Source: Bacillus sp. SB49 (GTDB lineage Bacteria > Bacillota > Bacilli > Bacillales > Halobacillaceae). Taken from it: 64,000 nucleotides of DNA. Under the pieces are notes generated by a model. That model ran no database searches and was not told where the DNA came from. It was given only the letters and a program-made list of their open reading frames with translations. Each line of letters opens with the position of its first letter. The stretch's first letter is position 1. A program made the position numbers and the translations under genes. The stretch covers positions 1,711,501 to 1,775,500 of the forward strand of contig NZ_CP048117.1 in NCBI RefSeq assembly GCF_000469135.2. The letters are read 5' to 3'. This document shows, one piece after another, positions 45,329 to 55,368 of this stretch.

Positions 45329-46490
45329 CATGTTATCACAGGACGAAATTGATGCACTATTGAACGGAGGCGGAGGAGATGACTCTTCTGCCGAACTCGA
45401 TAAGGATAAGAAAGATACACCAGAAGCGGAACGTCTCTCTGTTTTGGAGGAGGATGCTTTAGGGGAAATCGGTAACATCTCTTTTGGCAGCTCCGCTACT
45501 GCCCTGTCTTCGCTCCTCAATCAGAAGGTGGAGATTACAACTCCGACGATATCCGTCGTAGACAGGGCTCACTTACCGGAAGAATTCCCGAAACCGCATG
45601 TCGCCGTAGGGGTGACGTACACGGATGGGTTCAGCGGCGAAAATGTGCTCGTGATCCGAACCGAAGACGCAGCGATTATTGCGGACCTCATGCTGGGGGG
45701 AGATGGAACGTCTCCCGATGCTCAGCTCAGTGATATTGCACTTAGTGCGGTACAAGAAGCGATGAATCAAATGATGGGCTCTGCCGCGACCAGTATGTCG
45801 ACGATTTTTAATAAAAAGGTGGATATTTCTCCGCCTGCTATCGACGTTCTGGACTTGGGGGTGGATAAGGGTACCGAACGGATTCCAAACGAAGAAGTGC
45901 TTGTTAAAGTTTCCTTCCAGCTTAAAATTGGAACGTTGATTGATTCCAGCATTATGCAGCTGATCCCCGTCCGTTTTGGGAAAGAGATGGTGGAAGAACT
46001 GCTGAACCCGGAAGCGAAAGAAGAACCTGAACAAGTTACGGAATCTCCGCGCGTGGAAGAATCAGCGCAAAAAGATCCGGCCCCCCCGTCTGTGAAAGAA
46101 ACTGCCGAGCAGGCAGCTCCGGAGCCTCAGTATGTAGGCGCGCCTTCAGGGTACGGCATGGAGAAGGCAGACATTCAGCATGCAAGTTTCCAGGAGTTTG
46201 ACCAAAGCAGTGCCATGACGCCTGCGGCTCAAAACAATCTGGATATGTTGATGGATATACCGCTTAAGGTAACCGTAGAACTAGGGCGGACGAAGCGCAC
46301 CGTGAAAGAGATACTGGATTTATCGGCAGGCTCCGTCGTTGAACTGGATAAGCTGGCTGGTGAACCTGTCGACATTCACGTCAATGACAAACTGATGGCA
46401 AAAGGCGAGGTTGTCGTCATCGATGAGAACTTTGGTGTGCGTGTCACCGATATTGTAAGCCCGAAAGAACGATTGACTAAACTACGTTAA
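45318..46490 (+). CDS. fliY: Flagellar motor switch phosphatase FliY
   Basis: FliY is the Gram-positive switch protein that replaces FliN and dephosphorylates CheY-P at the motor. Order in the 390-aa protein: N-terminal peptide LSQDEIDALLNGG, CheC-like phosphatase domain with two ExxN sites (LGEIGNISFGSSATAL and VQEAMNQMMGSAAT), an acidic Pro/Glu linker (about 235-300) and a C-terminal FliN domain (LGRTKRTVKEILDLSAGSVV). The ATG at 45318 follows AAGGAGGTG by 9 nt. Confidence 0.94.
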   Translation: MTDDMLSQDEIDALLNGGGGDDSSAELDKDKKDTPEAERLSVLEEDALGEIGNISFGSSATALSSLLNQKVEITTPTISVVDRAHLPEEFPKPHVAVGVTYTDGFSGENVLVIRTEDAAIIADLMLGGDGTSPDAQLSDIALSAVQEAMNQMMGSAATSMSTIFNKKVDISPPAIDVLDLGVDKGTERIPNEEVLVKVSFQLKIGTLIDSSIMQLIPVRFGKEMVEELLNPEAKEEPEQVTESPRVEESAQKDPAPPSVKETAEQAAPEPQYVGAPSGYGMEKADIQHASFQEFDQSSAMTPAAQNNLDMLMDIPLKVTVELGRTKRTVKEILDLSAGSVVELDKLAGEPVDIHVNDKLMAKGEVVVIDENFGVRVTDIVSPKERLTKLR

Positions 46491-46512
46491 TGGATAAATA
46501 GGAGGAATAGAT

Positions 46513-46875
46513 ATGGGAGAACGAATACTAATTGTTGATGACGCGGCTTTTATGCGCATGATGGTAAAAGATATTTTGACGAAGAACGGATATGAAATCG
46601 CCGGGGAAGCGGAAGACGGCCAAAAAGCGGTCGACTTATATAAAGAAGAAAAGCCGGATCTTGTAACGATGGATATTACTATGCCTGAGATGGATGGAAT
46701 CACAGCTTTAAAGGAAATTAAAAGTCATGATCCTCAGGCAAAGATCATTATGTGTTCCGCGATGGGGCAGCAGGCAATGGTTGTGGATGCCATCCAGGCC
46801 GGTGCCAAAGATTTTATAGTAAAACCGTTCCAGGCGGATCGTGTCATCGAAGCGATTCAAAAAGCGTTAAGTTGA
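46513..46875 (+). CDS. cheY: Chemotaxis response regulator CheY
   Basis: CheY is a single receiver domain of 120 aa. The phospho-acceptor is Asp54 (TMDITMPEMDG), the acidic pair Asp9/Asp10 (VDDAAFMR) and the switch residues Ser/Thr in MCSAMG and Lys in IVKPF are present. CheA phosphorylates it, and it binds FliM and FliY, encoded next door. Confidence 0.96.
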   Translation: MGERILIVDDAAFMRMMVKDILTKNGYEIAGEAEDGQKAVDLYKEEKPDLVTMDITMPEMDGITALKEIKSHDPQAKIIMCSAMGQQAMVVDAIQAGAKDFIVKPFQADRVIEAIQKALS

Positions 46876-46888
46876 AGAAGGAATGCAC

Positions 46889-47521
46889 ATGCGCATTGCA
46901 GCCAGAGTCATCGTCATCCTAGTCATGTTCGGGAGCCTCTTGGGTAGCCATCCTTGGACGGCCCTCGCTCAGCCATCCGTCGTCGAATGCATGGATAATC
47001 CGGATCTTTCCGGATGTCCGGATGACGACGGAGGGGAGAATCAAACTGTTAACGGTTCGGAAACAGAGGCGCCGTCGGGAGGGTCGCTGGTGTGGAACGT
47101 CATCAAGCTTATCCTAGCCTTGGCCTTCGTTGTCGCTCTCATCTATGCATTACTAAAGTTTTTTAATAAAAAGAACAGGCTCTTCCAACAGAATCGCACG
47201 ATGGAGAATCTCGGAGGATTGAACCTCGGCCCGAACAAGTCCGTTCAGGCAGTTAGAATCGGCGGGCGCGTCTTCATTCTAGGCGTAGGTGATTCCGTGC
47301 AGGCAATTACGGAAATTACAGATGAAGAAACGATAGACGCATTGAAGAAACAAGATATGTCATCCGGCTTCACGGAGGTCATTAAAAAGAACCTCCATCA
47401 AGGAAGGTCGGAAAATAAATCAAGTGATTTCAAGCAGTTATTTGAAACCCAGTTAAAGGAAATGAAAGAGAAAAGGAAACGGCTGCTGGACAGGAAAGAA
47501 GGGGGCGGCGGGGATGAATGA
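46889..47521 (+). CDS. fliO: Flagellar biosynthesis protein FliO (FliZ)
   Basis: FliO assists FliP assembly in the export gate. The 210-aa protein has a cleavable-looking signal peptide (about residues 1-28, ending ALAQ), a cysteine pair in an acidic periplasmic stretch (VECMDN, GCPDDD), one transmembrane helix (about 67-88) and a cytoplasmic domain with GPNKSVQAVRIGGRVFILG. The ATG at 46889 is 6 nt after AAGGA. It overlaps fliP. Confidence 0.9.
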   Translation: MRIAARVIVILVMFGSLLGSHPWTALAQPSVVECMDNPDLSGCPDDDGGENQTVNGSETEAPSGGSLVWNVIKLILALAFVVALIYALLKFFNKKNRLFQQNRTMENLGGLNLGPNKSVQAVRIGGRVFILGVGDSVQAITEITDEETIDALKKQDMSSGFTEVIKKNLHQGRSENKSSDFKQLFETQLKEMKEKRKRLLDRKEGGGGDE

Positions 47522-48179
47522 ATTTGTAGACATTTTTTCAAGCTCTGACCCCGGCAGTGTCGCTACTTCTGTAAAACTTCTGCTCTTGCTGACCGTTTTG
47601 TCGCTTGCGCCGGGAATCTTGATCCTGATGACCAGTTTTACAAGAATTCTGATCGTATTGTCCTTTGTTCGGACATCCCTTGCCACCCAACAGATGCCGC
47701 CGAACCAGGTTCTTGTCGGTATTGCATTATTTCTAACGTTTTTCATTATGGCTCCTACTTTCCAGGAAGTGAATGAACAGGCGTTGACGCCGTTGTTTAA
47801 TGAGGAAATTACGCTTGATGAGGCTTATGAAGAGGCCAGCGTGCCGATGAAGGAATTTATGGGAAAACATACGAGGCAGAAGGACCTTGCGCTATTCATG
47901 AACTATTCCGGCATGGAGGCACCGGAGACGATTCAGGATGTCCCATTAACGACGCTCGTTCCTGCCTTTGCCATCAGTGAATTAAAAACAGCCTTTCAAA
48001 TGGGCTTTATGATATTCGTACCTTTCCTAGTCATCGACATGGCCGTGGCGAGCGTGCTTATGTCGATGGGTATGATGATGCTGCCGCCGGTTATGATTTC
48101 CCTTCCATTTAAAATCTTGCTGTTCGTCCTTGTAGACGGATGGTATCTGATAACGAAATCATTACTAGAAGGGTTTTAG
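47514..48179 (+). CDS. fliP: Flagellar export gate protein FliP
   Basis: FliP forms the core of the export gate with FliQ and FliR. The 221-aa protein has four transmembrane segments; signatures FTRILIVLSFVRTSLATQQM-type (about 43-62) and PAFAISELKTAFQMGF are clear. Unlike enterobacterial FliP it has no long signal peptide. Confidence 0.96.
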   Translation: MNEFVDIFSSSDPGSVATSVKLLLLLTVLSLAPGILILMTSFTRILIVLSFVRTSLATQQMPPNQVLVGIALFLTFFIMAPTFQEVNEQALTPLFNEEITLDEAYEEASVPMKEFMGKHTRQKDLALFMNYSGMEAPETIQDVPLTTLVPAFAISELKTAFQMGFMIFVPFLVIDMAVASVLMSMGMMMLPPVMISLPFKILLFVLVDGWYLITKSLLEGF

Positions 48180-48194
48180 GACAGGAGGTACAGG

Positions 48195-48464
48195 ATGGAT
48201 ACTAATATGGTTATCTCATTTGCAAAAGAAGGCATTTATACGGTACTGCTCATTTCCGGACCGGTACTCATACTGGCTCTTGCTATTGGATTGGTAGTAA
48301 GCATCTTCCAAGCGACGACCCAGATCCAGGAACAGACGCTTGCCTTCATACCGAAAATTGTTGCTGTATTAATCGGATTAATTGTTTTCGGTCCCTGGAT
48401 GTTGACGAACATGGTGGAGTTCACAGCAAATATATTCAACAACCTTAATGTGCTGGTCGGTTAA
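48195..48464 (+). CDS. fliQ: Flagellar export gate protein FliQ
   Basis: FliQ is an 89-aa export-gate subunit with two transmembrane helices separated by SIFQATTQIQEQTLAFIPK, the family signature. GGAGG precedes the ATG; fliR starts 3 bp after the stop. Confidence 0.95.
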   Translation: MDTNMVISFAKEGIYTVLLISGPVLILALAIGLVVSIFQATTQIQEQTLAFIPKIVAVLIGLIVFGPWMLTNMVEFTANIFNNLNVLVG

Positions 48465-48467
48465 CGG

Positions 48468-49244
48468 ATGCTTGAATCTATTGCTCTTGTGAACGTACCG
48501 GCGTTTCTACTGATATTGGTTCGGATCACGGCTTTTTTTGCCACCCTGCCGCTGTTTTCCTACCGTACGGTACCAACACAGCACAAGCTTGGCTTCAGTG
48601 TTTTCCTTGCAGCCATTCTTTATTTTACGATACCGCTTCCGGCCGTCTCTCTTGATGCAGAATACATACTCCTTCTATTGAAGGAAGCAGCGGTGGGGAT
48701 TGCTGTCGGATTAATCGCCTATATCGTGTTGGCGGCTATACAAATCGCCGGTGGATTCATCGACTTCCAAATGGGGTTCGCTATTGCCAACGTCATCGAT
48801 CCGCAGACAGGAGCCCAAAGCCCTCTTGTCGGTCAGTATATGTATATCGTTACGCTCATCCTCATTCTGGCTGTCGATGGTCACCATTTAATGATCGACG
48901 GAGTGTTCTACAGCTATGAGTGGATCGGGCTTGACCAGCTTTTGCCTTTAAGGGAAGACGGATGGATCGAATATGTCCTCAACGCTTTTAATCATATGTT
49001 CATCACGGCATTTCTTCTTGCTGTGCCGATCGTCGGGTGTCTGTTTTTCGTCGATATTGCGCTCGGCATTATTGCAAGGACGGTCCCGCAGCTAAACGTT
49101 TTCGTGGTCGGGCTTCCGCTGAAGATCTTTGCAGGTCTTGCCGTGCTGGTCATAGCCATGCCGTTTTATATTTTCTTAATCCATAAATTATTTGAAACGA
49201 TGCTTGATACCATGCGCGGCTTGATGGTACTGTTCGGAGGCTGA
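48468..49244 (+). CDS. fliR: Flagellar export gate protein FliR
   Basis: FliR is a 258-aa membrane protein of the FliPQR gate with about six hydrophobic segments. LVRITAFFATLPLFSYRTVP near the start and IARTVPQLNVFVVGLPLKI near the end are typical. It is encoded between fliQ and flhB with 3-bp gaps on both sides. Confidence 0.95.
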   Translation: MLESIALVNVPAFLLILVRITAFFATLPLFSYRTVPTQHKLGFSVFLAAILYFTIPLPAVSLDAEYILLLLKEAAVGIAVGLIAYIVLAAIQIAGGFIDFQMGFAIANVIDPQTGAQSPLVGQYMYIVTLILILAVDGHHLMIDGVFYSYEWIGLDQLLPLREDGWIEYVLNAFNHMFITAFLLAVPIVGCLFFVDIALGIIARTVPQLNVFVVGLPLKIFAGLAVLVIAMPFYIFLIHKLFETMLDTMRGLMVLFGG

Positions 49245-49247
49245 TCG

Positions 49248-50333
49248 ATGGTTTATTTGCAATTGGATCTTCAATATTTTGCTGCTGATGAAAAAACAGA
49301 AAAAGCAACGCCGAAGAAACGTAAGGACACGAGGAAAAAAGGCCAGGTCCCGAAGAGTCAGGATGTCAATACGGGTTTTCTGCTGCTTTTGGTCTTCGGT
49401 GTTCTGTATTTAACTGGAGGATTCATGAAGGAGACGATGACCGGCATGTATGAACATGCTTTCACCGATTATCTCTATATGGATCTGACCGAAGAAAGGA
49501 CGGCTTCTGTCTTCCTGGAAATGACGACAGAGGCAGCGAAGGTGGTCGCTCCGGTTATGGGAATTGCCATCCTTGCAGGGTTAGCATCCAATCTTCTGCA
49601 GGTAGGAGTGATGTTTACGAGTGAGCCGTTGAAGATGGACTTGAAACGCCTCGATCCGATTAAAGGTGCAAAACGGATTTTTTCAGCCAGAGCACTTGTG
49701 GAACTGCTGAAATCACTATTGAAAATCAGCGTCATCGGCATCATTTCGTTCTCTGTCATTTGGTATTACAAAGATGAAATGATGCTGATGTCTCAAAAGA
49801 ATGTGGACGCGGCGCTGGCATTCTTCGGAACTACCACTGTCATCATGGGTCTTGTTTCCGCCCTGGCGCTGCTCCTATTGTCTGTTCTTGATTATACCTA
49901 TCAGCGGTATGATCACGAAAAGAACATCCGGATGTCGAAGAAAGACGTCAAGGATGAGCATAAGAACATCGAGGGAGATCCGCAGATCAAGGCGAAAATC
50001 AAGGAGAAACAGCGTCAGATGGCTGCAAGCAGGATGATGAGTGAAGTGCCAAAGGCGGATGTCATTATTACCAACCCCACGCACTATGCCATCGCCATTA
50101 AATATGACGAAGCACAGTCCTCCGCACCAATCGTCATAGCCAAAGGGGTGGATGTCCTTGCTATGAAGATCAAGGAAGTGGCAAAAGCGAACGGGGTACC
50201 TGCCGTGGAGAACCGTCCGCTGGCACGTTCTCTCTATCAGCATGCAGAACTCGATCAACCCATTGATGAACAATTTTACAAGGCCGTTGCGGAAGTGTTG
50301 GCTTACGTTTATCAATTGGAGAAAAAAATGTAA
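49248..50333 (+). CDS. flhB: Flagellar export switch protein FlhB
   Basis: FlhB gates substrate specificity from rod/hook to filament proteins. The 361-aa protein has a basic N terminus (EKATPKKRKDTRKKGQ), four membrane helices and a cytoplasmic domain with the autocleavage site NPTH at residues 276-279. Its tail after NPTH is the part resembled by YlqH (20846-21124). Confidence 0.96.
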   Translation: MVYLQLDLQYFAADEKTEKATPKKRKDTRKKGQVPKSQDVNTGFLLLLVFGVLYLTGGFMKETMTGMYEHAFTDYLYMDLTEERTASVFLEMTTEAAKVVAPVMGIAILAGLASNLLQVGVMFTSEPLKMDLKRLDPIKGAKRIFSARALVELLKSLLKISVIGIISFSVIWYYKDEMMLMSQKNVDAALAFFGTTTVIMGLVSALALLLLSVLDYTYQRYDHEKNIRMSKKDVKDEHKNIEGDPQIKAKIKEKQRQMAASRMMSEVPKADVIITNPTHYAIAIKYDEAQSSAPIVIAKGVDVLAMKIKEVAKANGVPAVENRPLARSLYQHAELDQPIDEQFYKAVAEVLAYVYQLEKKM

Positions 50334-50351
50334 CAGAAAGGAGTGCCCCAC

Positions 50352-52382
50352 ATGTCAGCAAGAGATTTATCTGTACTCATCGGTGTGATTTTAATTATTA
50401 TCATGCTCGTCATACCACTTCCGGGGTGGCTTCTCAGTTTCTTCATTCTTATCAATATCACGTTAGCTCTCATCGTCATCCTTGTATCTATGAACATGGA
50501 AGAGGCATTACAGTTCGCCGTGTTCCCCACTTTGTTACTCTTACTAACATTGTTCCGCTTGGGGTTGAACGTTTCCACTACCCGTTCCATTTTGTCAGAG
50601 GCGGATGCAGGCGGTGTCGTGGCGACCTTCGGGACGTTTGTAATCGGTGGAAACCCGCTTGTCGGATTCGTCGTCTTCATCATCCTGATTATCATCCAGT
50701 TCCTTGTCATCACAAAAGGGGCAGAACGGGTGTCCGAAGTGGCTGCCCGGTTCACATTGGATGCCATGCCGGGAAAACAAATGAGCATTGATGCTGATTT
50801 AAATGCCGGTATGATCAACGAACATCAGGCGAAAGACCGCCGTGAAAAGATTGAACAGGAAGCGGATTTTTACGGAGCGATGGACGGTGCGAGTAAATTT
50901 GTCAAAGGAGACGCTATTGCCGGAATCATTATCGTTCTGATTAATATCATCTTTGGACTGATCATCGGGATGGTCCAGATGGGCATGTCATTTAATGAAG
51001 CGATTGATACGTATATGCGTCTGACGGTAGGAGACGGGCTTGTCAGTCAGATTCCTGCTTTGCTTATCTCCACAGCTACCGGGATTGTAGTTACGAGGGT
51101 TGCGTCTAAAGGCAATTTGAGCACGGATGTAACGAGCCAGCTGCTTCGCTATCCGAAGCTGCTCTATATTGCGGCCATCACTATATTTCTGCTCGGCCTC
51201 ACCCCGATTAACTTCTTTCTTACGACCTTGATTTCTTCCGTTCTCGCCTTCGGGGCTTTTTGGCTGTCGAGAGAAGACAAAGCTCCTTTAATTGAAGAAC
51301 CGGAAGAATTGGATGAGGCAGACGGCAATCAAATGAAGTCGCCTGAAAATGTCGTCCAGTTAATCAGTATGGATCCGATAGAATTCGAATTTGGATATGC
51401 GCTTATTCCCATTGCGGATACAAGCCAGGGGGGAGACCTGCTCGACCGGATTGTTATGATCCGCCGGCAGCTGGCGATCGAACTTGGTATTGTGATCCCG
51501 GTGGTTCGGATCAGGGATAATATTCAGCTGGGCCCGAATGAATACCGGCTGAAGATTAAAGGGAATCAAGTAGCCGAAGGGGAACTGCTGCTCGATCACT
51601 TTCTTGCTATGAGTCCGGAAGGGGATGACGGAATAGGAGGCATTGATACAAACGAGCCGGCATTCGGTCTTCCTGCTAAATGGATAACGGAAGAACAAAA
51701 GGATGAGGCGGAGTTGTCTGGGTACACGGTCGTCGACCCTCCTTCCGTCGTCTCCACTCATATTACAGAGGTCATTAAACAACAGGCCCATAACCTTCTC
51801 GGTCGTCAGGAAACGCAGCAGCTCATCGATCACCTGAAAGATTCCTATCCAATCCTTGTCAATGAAGTGACTCCTGAACCTTTGAGCGTCGGGGATATAC
51901 AGAAGGTCTTATCCAAGCTGCTCCGTGAAAACGTCTCTGTCAAGAATCTGCCGATTATTTTTGAAACCCTTGCTGATTTCGGCAAAATGACGAGTGATAC
52001 GGATCTCCTGGCCGAGTATGCAAGACAGGCGCTCTCCGCTCAGATTACCGGCCAGTACCGGTCGGCGGATAACCAGGTAAAGGTGATCACCGTTTCCGGT
52101 AAAGTGGAGAAAATGATAGCAGAAAGCATCCAACAAACGGAGCATGGCAGCTATCTTGCCCTTGATCCAGACAGCCAGCAAGCAATCATTCAATCCATAG
52201 CAGAACAGGTGGAGCAGATGTCCTTACAGGAAGAAACGGCCATTATTCTTTGTTCTCCTGCTGTTCGGATGTATGTGAAGCAGCTTTTGGATCGCTTCCT
52301 TCCACAAGTAGTCGTCCTCTCTTATAACGAGCTGGAACCAAGTGCCGAGGTACAAAGCATAGGGGTGGTGAATGTGGCATGA
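50352..52382 (+). CDS. flhA: Flagellar biosynthesis protein FlhA
   Basis: FlhA is the large export-gate protein that receives chaperone-substrate complexes. The 676-aa protein has about eight N-terminal membrane segments with the FHIPEP-family loop (GAERVSEVAARFTLDAMPGK, QMSIDADLNAG) and a cytoplasmic domain from about residue 340. AGAAAGGAG lies 9 nt before the ATG at 50352. It overlaps flhF by 4 bp. Confidence 0.96.
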   Translation: MSARDLSVLIGVILIIIMLVIPLPGWLLSFFILINITLALIVILVSMNMEEALQFAVFPTLLLLLTLFRLGLNVSTTRSILSEADAGGVVATFGTFVIGGNPLVGFVVFIILIIIQFLVITKGAERVSEVAARFTLDAMPGKQMSIDADLNAGMINEHQAKDRREKIEQEADFYGAMDGASKFVKGDAIAGIIIVLINIIFGLIIGMVQMGMSFNEAIDTYMRLTVGDGLVSQIPALLISTATGIVVTRVASKGNLSTDVTSQLLRYPKLLYIAAITIFLLGLTPINFFLTTLISSVLAFGAFWLSREDKAPLIEEPEELDEADGNQMKSPENVVQLISMDPIEFEFGYALIPIADTSQGGDLLDRIVMIRRQLAIELGIVIPVVRIRDNIQLGPNEYRLKIKGNQVAEGELLLDHFLAMSPEGDDGIGGIDTNEPAFGLPAKWITEEQKDEAELSGYTVVDPPSVVSTHITEVIKQQAHNLLGRQETQQLIDHLKDSYPILVNEVTPEPLSVGDIQKVLSKLLRENVSVKNLPIIFETLADFGKMTSDTDLLAEYARQALSAQITGQYRSADNQVKVITVSGKVEKMIAESIQQTEHGSYLALDPDSQQAIIQSIAEQVEQMSLQEETAIILCSPAVRMYVKQLLDRFLPQVVVLSYNELEPSAEVQSIGVVNVA

Positions 52383-53455
52383 AAATAAGAAAAATCCAGG
52401 CGCCAACGATGCCAGAAGCGATGAAGAAGGTGCGAAAGGAGCTTGGAGCGGATGCCGTCATTTTGAATTCTAAAAACATAAAGACTGGCGGATTCCTCGG
52501 TTTTTTCAAGCGTGAGCAGACGGAGGTTATTGCGGCAATCGATCCGGAAGACCAAAAAAAACAGGGCAGTGAACTAGAGGTAAACATGCCGCCATCCAAG
52601 GATGAAGAGGCAATCGTGAAAGAAATCCGGCAGATGAAAGAACTGCTGTTAAAGAAGGATTCACACTATCCACCTCTCTATCAACACGCCTATGAATATT
52701 TAATTTCTAAAGAAGTGGAGACAGATCTTGCCGGCTACTTCGTTGATGCACTGCTGGAAAAATACGAGCAGACAGAAGATACGGAGGTGTTAAAGCAACG
52801 ACTGACAAATGAAATATACGACCATTTGAAGGGGTTGAGTTTCGGAAAGTCGACGTTTTCTAAACCTTTTGTACATCTGGTCGGTCCCACGGGAGTCGGG
52901 AAGACGACCACCCTTGCAAAACTGGCAGCCGACGCTATACTTCACCGGCAGCAGAAGGTTGGATTCATTACGACGGACACCTACCGAATCGCTGCTGTAG
53001 ACCAGCTTAAGACGTATGCCACCATTCTCAATGTTCCTCTGGAAGTAGCCTATAATGCGGATGATTTCAAGGCAGCAAGAGAAAAGTTCGCAGATTATGA
53101 TCTTGTCTTCGTAGATACCGCAGGGCGGAATTTCCGTGATGCTGCTTATGTAGAGGAATTGAAAGATTTAATTGATTTCGACAACGATTCGGAGAATTTT
53201 CTCGTGTTGAGTCTTACGAGCAAGCTAGTTGACATGAAGGCGGTTTACAAAGAATTCAAAGATCTTCCTGTCGATCAGTTGATATTTACGAAGATGGATG
53301 AAACGGTCCATATCGGAAGTGCTGTCAATATGGCTTCATCCACAGGAAAGGGAATTGCGTACTTCACCAATGGTCAGGATGTGCCTGATGATAGAAAAGA
53401 AGCATCGCCTATGTACCTTGCCAGGTTGCTGATGGAGGGATTCGCTCATGAATGA
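52379..53455 (+). CDS. flhF: Flagellar SRP-like GTPase FlhF
   Basis: FlhF is the third SRP-type GTPase (with Ffh and FtsY, both encoded here) and positions flagella. The 358-aa protein has a basic N-terminal B domain, then the NG domain with [34 protein letters not shown] and TKMDET. It overlaps flhA (ATGA) and flhG. Confidence 0.95.
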   Translation: MKIRKIQAPTMPEAMKKVRKELGADAVILNSKNIKTGGFLGFFKREQTEVIAAIDPEDQKKQGSELEVNMPPSKDEEAIVKEIRQMKELLLKKDSHYPPLYQHAYEYLISKEVETDLAGYFVDALLEKYEQTEDTEVLKQRLTNEIYDHLKGLSFGKSTFSKPFVHLVGPTGVGKTTTLAKLAADAILHRQQKVGFITTDTYRIAAVDQLKTYATILNVPLEVAYNADDFKAAREKFADYDLVFVDTAGRNFRDAAYVEELKDLIDFDNDSENFLVLSLTSKLVDMKAVYKEFKDLPVDQLIFTKMDETVHIGSAVNMASSTGKGIAYFTNGQDVPDDRKEASPMYLARLLMEGFAHE

Positions 53456-54308
53456 CCAGGCACAGCAGCTGCGTCAGAGGATGGAAAACGATACCGTTCC
53501 TACGGCGAGGACGATTGCAGTCATAAGTGGAAAAGGCGGAGTAGGAAAAACCAACATATCTGTTAACTTCGCATTGACACTTCAGAAAAAAGGAAGACGG
53601 GTGCTGCTGATCGATCTGGATATCGGAATGGGAAACGTTGATATTTTATTAGGAGTGACTCCGGCTTATTCTTTTCCTGACTTATTCCGCAGGGGATTAT
53701 CCGTCAGAGACATCATAGAGGAAGGTCCTGCCGGGCTTGGCTATATTTCCGGTGGATCAGGGTTGTCGGACATTTTTCATATGGATGAGGGGGACTTTGG
53801 TTTCTTTCAAGATCAGTTCCGGCAGCTATTGGAAGTCTATGAGTATATTATTCTTGATATGGGGGCGGGAGCTACTGAAGAAAGCCTTGCTTTCATACGC
53901 TCGGCCGATGAAGCGGTGCTGGTTACGACGCCTGAGCCGACGGCAATGACGGATGGATATGCCATGATCAAGCATGTAGTCCAAAGGGCGCCGGATCTGC
54001 CAATTTCCGTTTTAGTAAACAGGGTTCTGGATGCCCGTGAAGGGCGTGAAACCATGGACAAGCTCAAAACAGTAGCTATGCGCTTTCTTAAAAAGGAGTT
54101 GAACGAAACAGGCCTCCTTCCTGATGACAGCGCCGTTCTTAGAGCGGTAAGGCGACAAAGGCCCTTTGTGCTTGATTCTCAAGGGAGCAAGGCAGGAACG
54201 ATGATGAAGCATATCGTCGGAAATTATTTAAACGAAAAGCAGCCGGAGCGGACCGGTAAATTTCTTTATAAGCTGAAGAATCTGATGTTTGCAAGGGGGA
54301 AGCGATGA
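53448..54308 (+). CDS. flhG: MinD-like flagellar number regulator FlhG (YlxH)
   Basis: FlhG is a ParA/MinD-type ATPase that stimulates FlhF and controls flagellar number and placement. The 286-aa protein has the deviant Walker A SGKGGVGKTN, DLDIGMGNVDILLG and the switch motif LDMGAGATEES. The N-terminal QAQQLRQRM segment is the FlhF-activating DQAxxLR region. It overlaps flhF and cheB. Confidence 0.94.
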   Translation: MNDQAQQLRQRMENDTVPTARTIAVISGKGGVGKTNISVNFALTLQKKGRRVLLIDLDIGMGNVDILLGVTPAYSFPDLFRRGLSVRDIIEEGPAGLGYISGGSGLSDIFHMDEGDFGFFQDQFRQLLEVYEYIILDMGAGATEESLAFIRSADEAVLVTTPEPTAMTDGYAMIKHVVQRAPDLPISVLVNRVLDAREGRETMDKLKTVAMRFLKKELNETGLLPDDSAVLRAVRRQRPFVLDSQGSKAGTMMKHIVGNYLNEKQPERTGKFLYKLKNLMFARGKR

Positions 54309-55363
54309 ACAAGATTCGGGTTCTTATCATAGACGATTCGGCTTTCATGCGCCGGATCTTAACGGATATTTTGGAAAGGGATGCCAGAATAGAAGTGGTG
54401 GCTGCTGCAAGAAACGGTCGGGATGGGCTTGAGAAAATGGAGGCCCTTGAACCGGACGTGATTACATTGGATGTAGAAATGCCGGTGATGGACGGCTTGA
54501 CCACCCTTGAAATCATTATGCAGAAGCGTCCGACGCCTGTCGTTATGGTGTCAAGTCTAACCAAGGAAGGCGGAGACAGCACCATTAAAGCCCTGAGCTT
54601 AGGTGCGGTGGATGTCATTCAAAAGCCGTCCGGATCCATTTCCCTTGATATGGAAACGGTCCAGTACCAGGTGATAAGGAAAGTAATAGCTGCGGGAGGA
54701 GCCAATGTTACTGCTCTTCCCACTTCCACTAAGCAGGAAAAGCAAAGGACCCACCCACGGTTAAGGGCGGAAAACAGAAGGAACTTGATTGCCATCGGAA
54801 CATCGACCGGCGGCCCCAGAGCCCTGCAAGAGGTTCTTACCTCGTTGCCACGGGAGCTTCCTGTTCCCGTCTTAATCGTCCAACATATGCCGAAAGGATT
54901 TACGAAATCTCTCTCTGAGCGTCTCAACAGACTGGCAGAGATAACGATCAAAGAAGCGGAAGACGGCGAACGCTTGGAACAGGGGACGGCGTATATCGCT
55001 CCTGGAGATTTTCATATGACCGTCCGTGAACGGGGCGGTGAATGGTACACGGTGCTCGACCAGACGCCTGCTCTGTCCGGGCATCGCCCTTCGGTCAACC
55101 GGCTGTTTTCTTCCTTGTCAGACTTGGCGGGTGTTACTCCATCCGTAGTCGTCATGACGGGGATGGGAGCAGACGGTTCGGAAGGGTTGCATAAATTGAA
55201 ACAGAAAATCCGGCATACCTACAGCATCACACAGTCCGAAGGGACGTGTGTCGTATACGGGATGCCTAAAGCAGCAGTGAAGTCGGGGTTGTCGGATGAA
55301 GTAGCCGATTTAGAGGATATCAGTAAGGCTTTAATCCTGTCACTCCAAAACGGAAGGGAGTAA
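54305..55363 (+). CDS. cheB: Chemotaxis protein-glutamate methylesterase CheB
   Basis: CheB demethylates or deamidates receptors and is activated by CheA. The 352-aa protein has a receiver domain with Asp56 (TLDVEMPVMDG) and a catalytic domain with the serine motif IGTSTGGPRAL, VQHMPKGFT and MTGMGADG. It overlaps flhG by 4 bp. Confidence 0.96.
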   Translation: MNKIRVLIIDDSAFMRRILTDILERDARIEVVAAARNGRDGLEKMEALEPDVITLDVEMPVMDGLTTLEIIMQKRPTPVVMVSSLTKEGGDSTIKALSLGAVDVIQKPSGSISLDMETVQYQVIRKVIAAGGANVTALPTSTKQEKQRTHPRLRAENRRNLIAIGTSTGGPRALQEVLTSLPRELPVPVLIVQHMPKGFTKSLSERLNRLAEITIKEAEDGERLEQGTAYIAPGDFHMTVRERGGEWYTVLDQTPALSGHRPSVNRLFSSLSDLAGVTPSVVVMTGMGADGSEGLHKLKQKIRHTYSITQSEGTCVVYGMPKAAVKSGLSDEVADLEDISKALILSLQNGRE

Positions 55364-55368
55364 ACGCA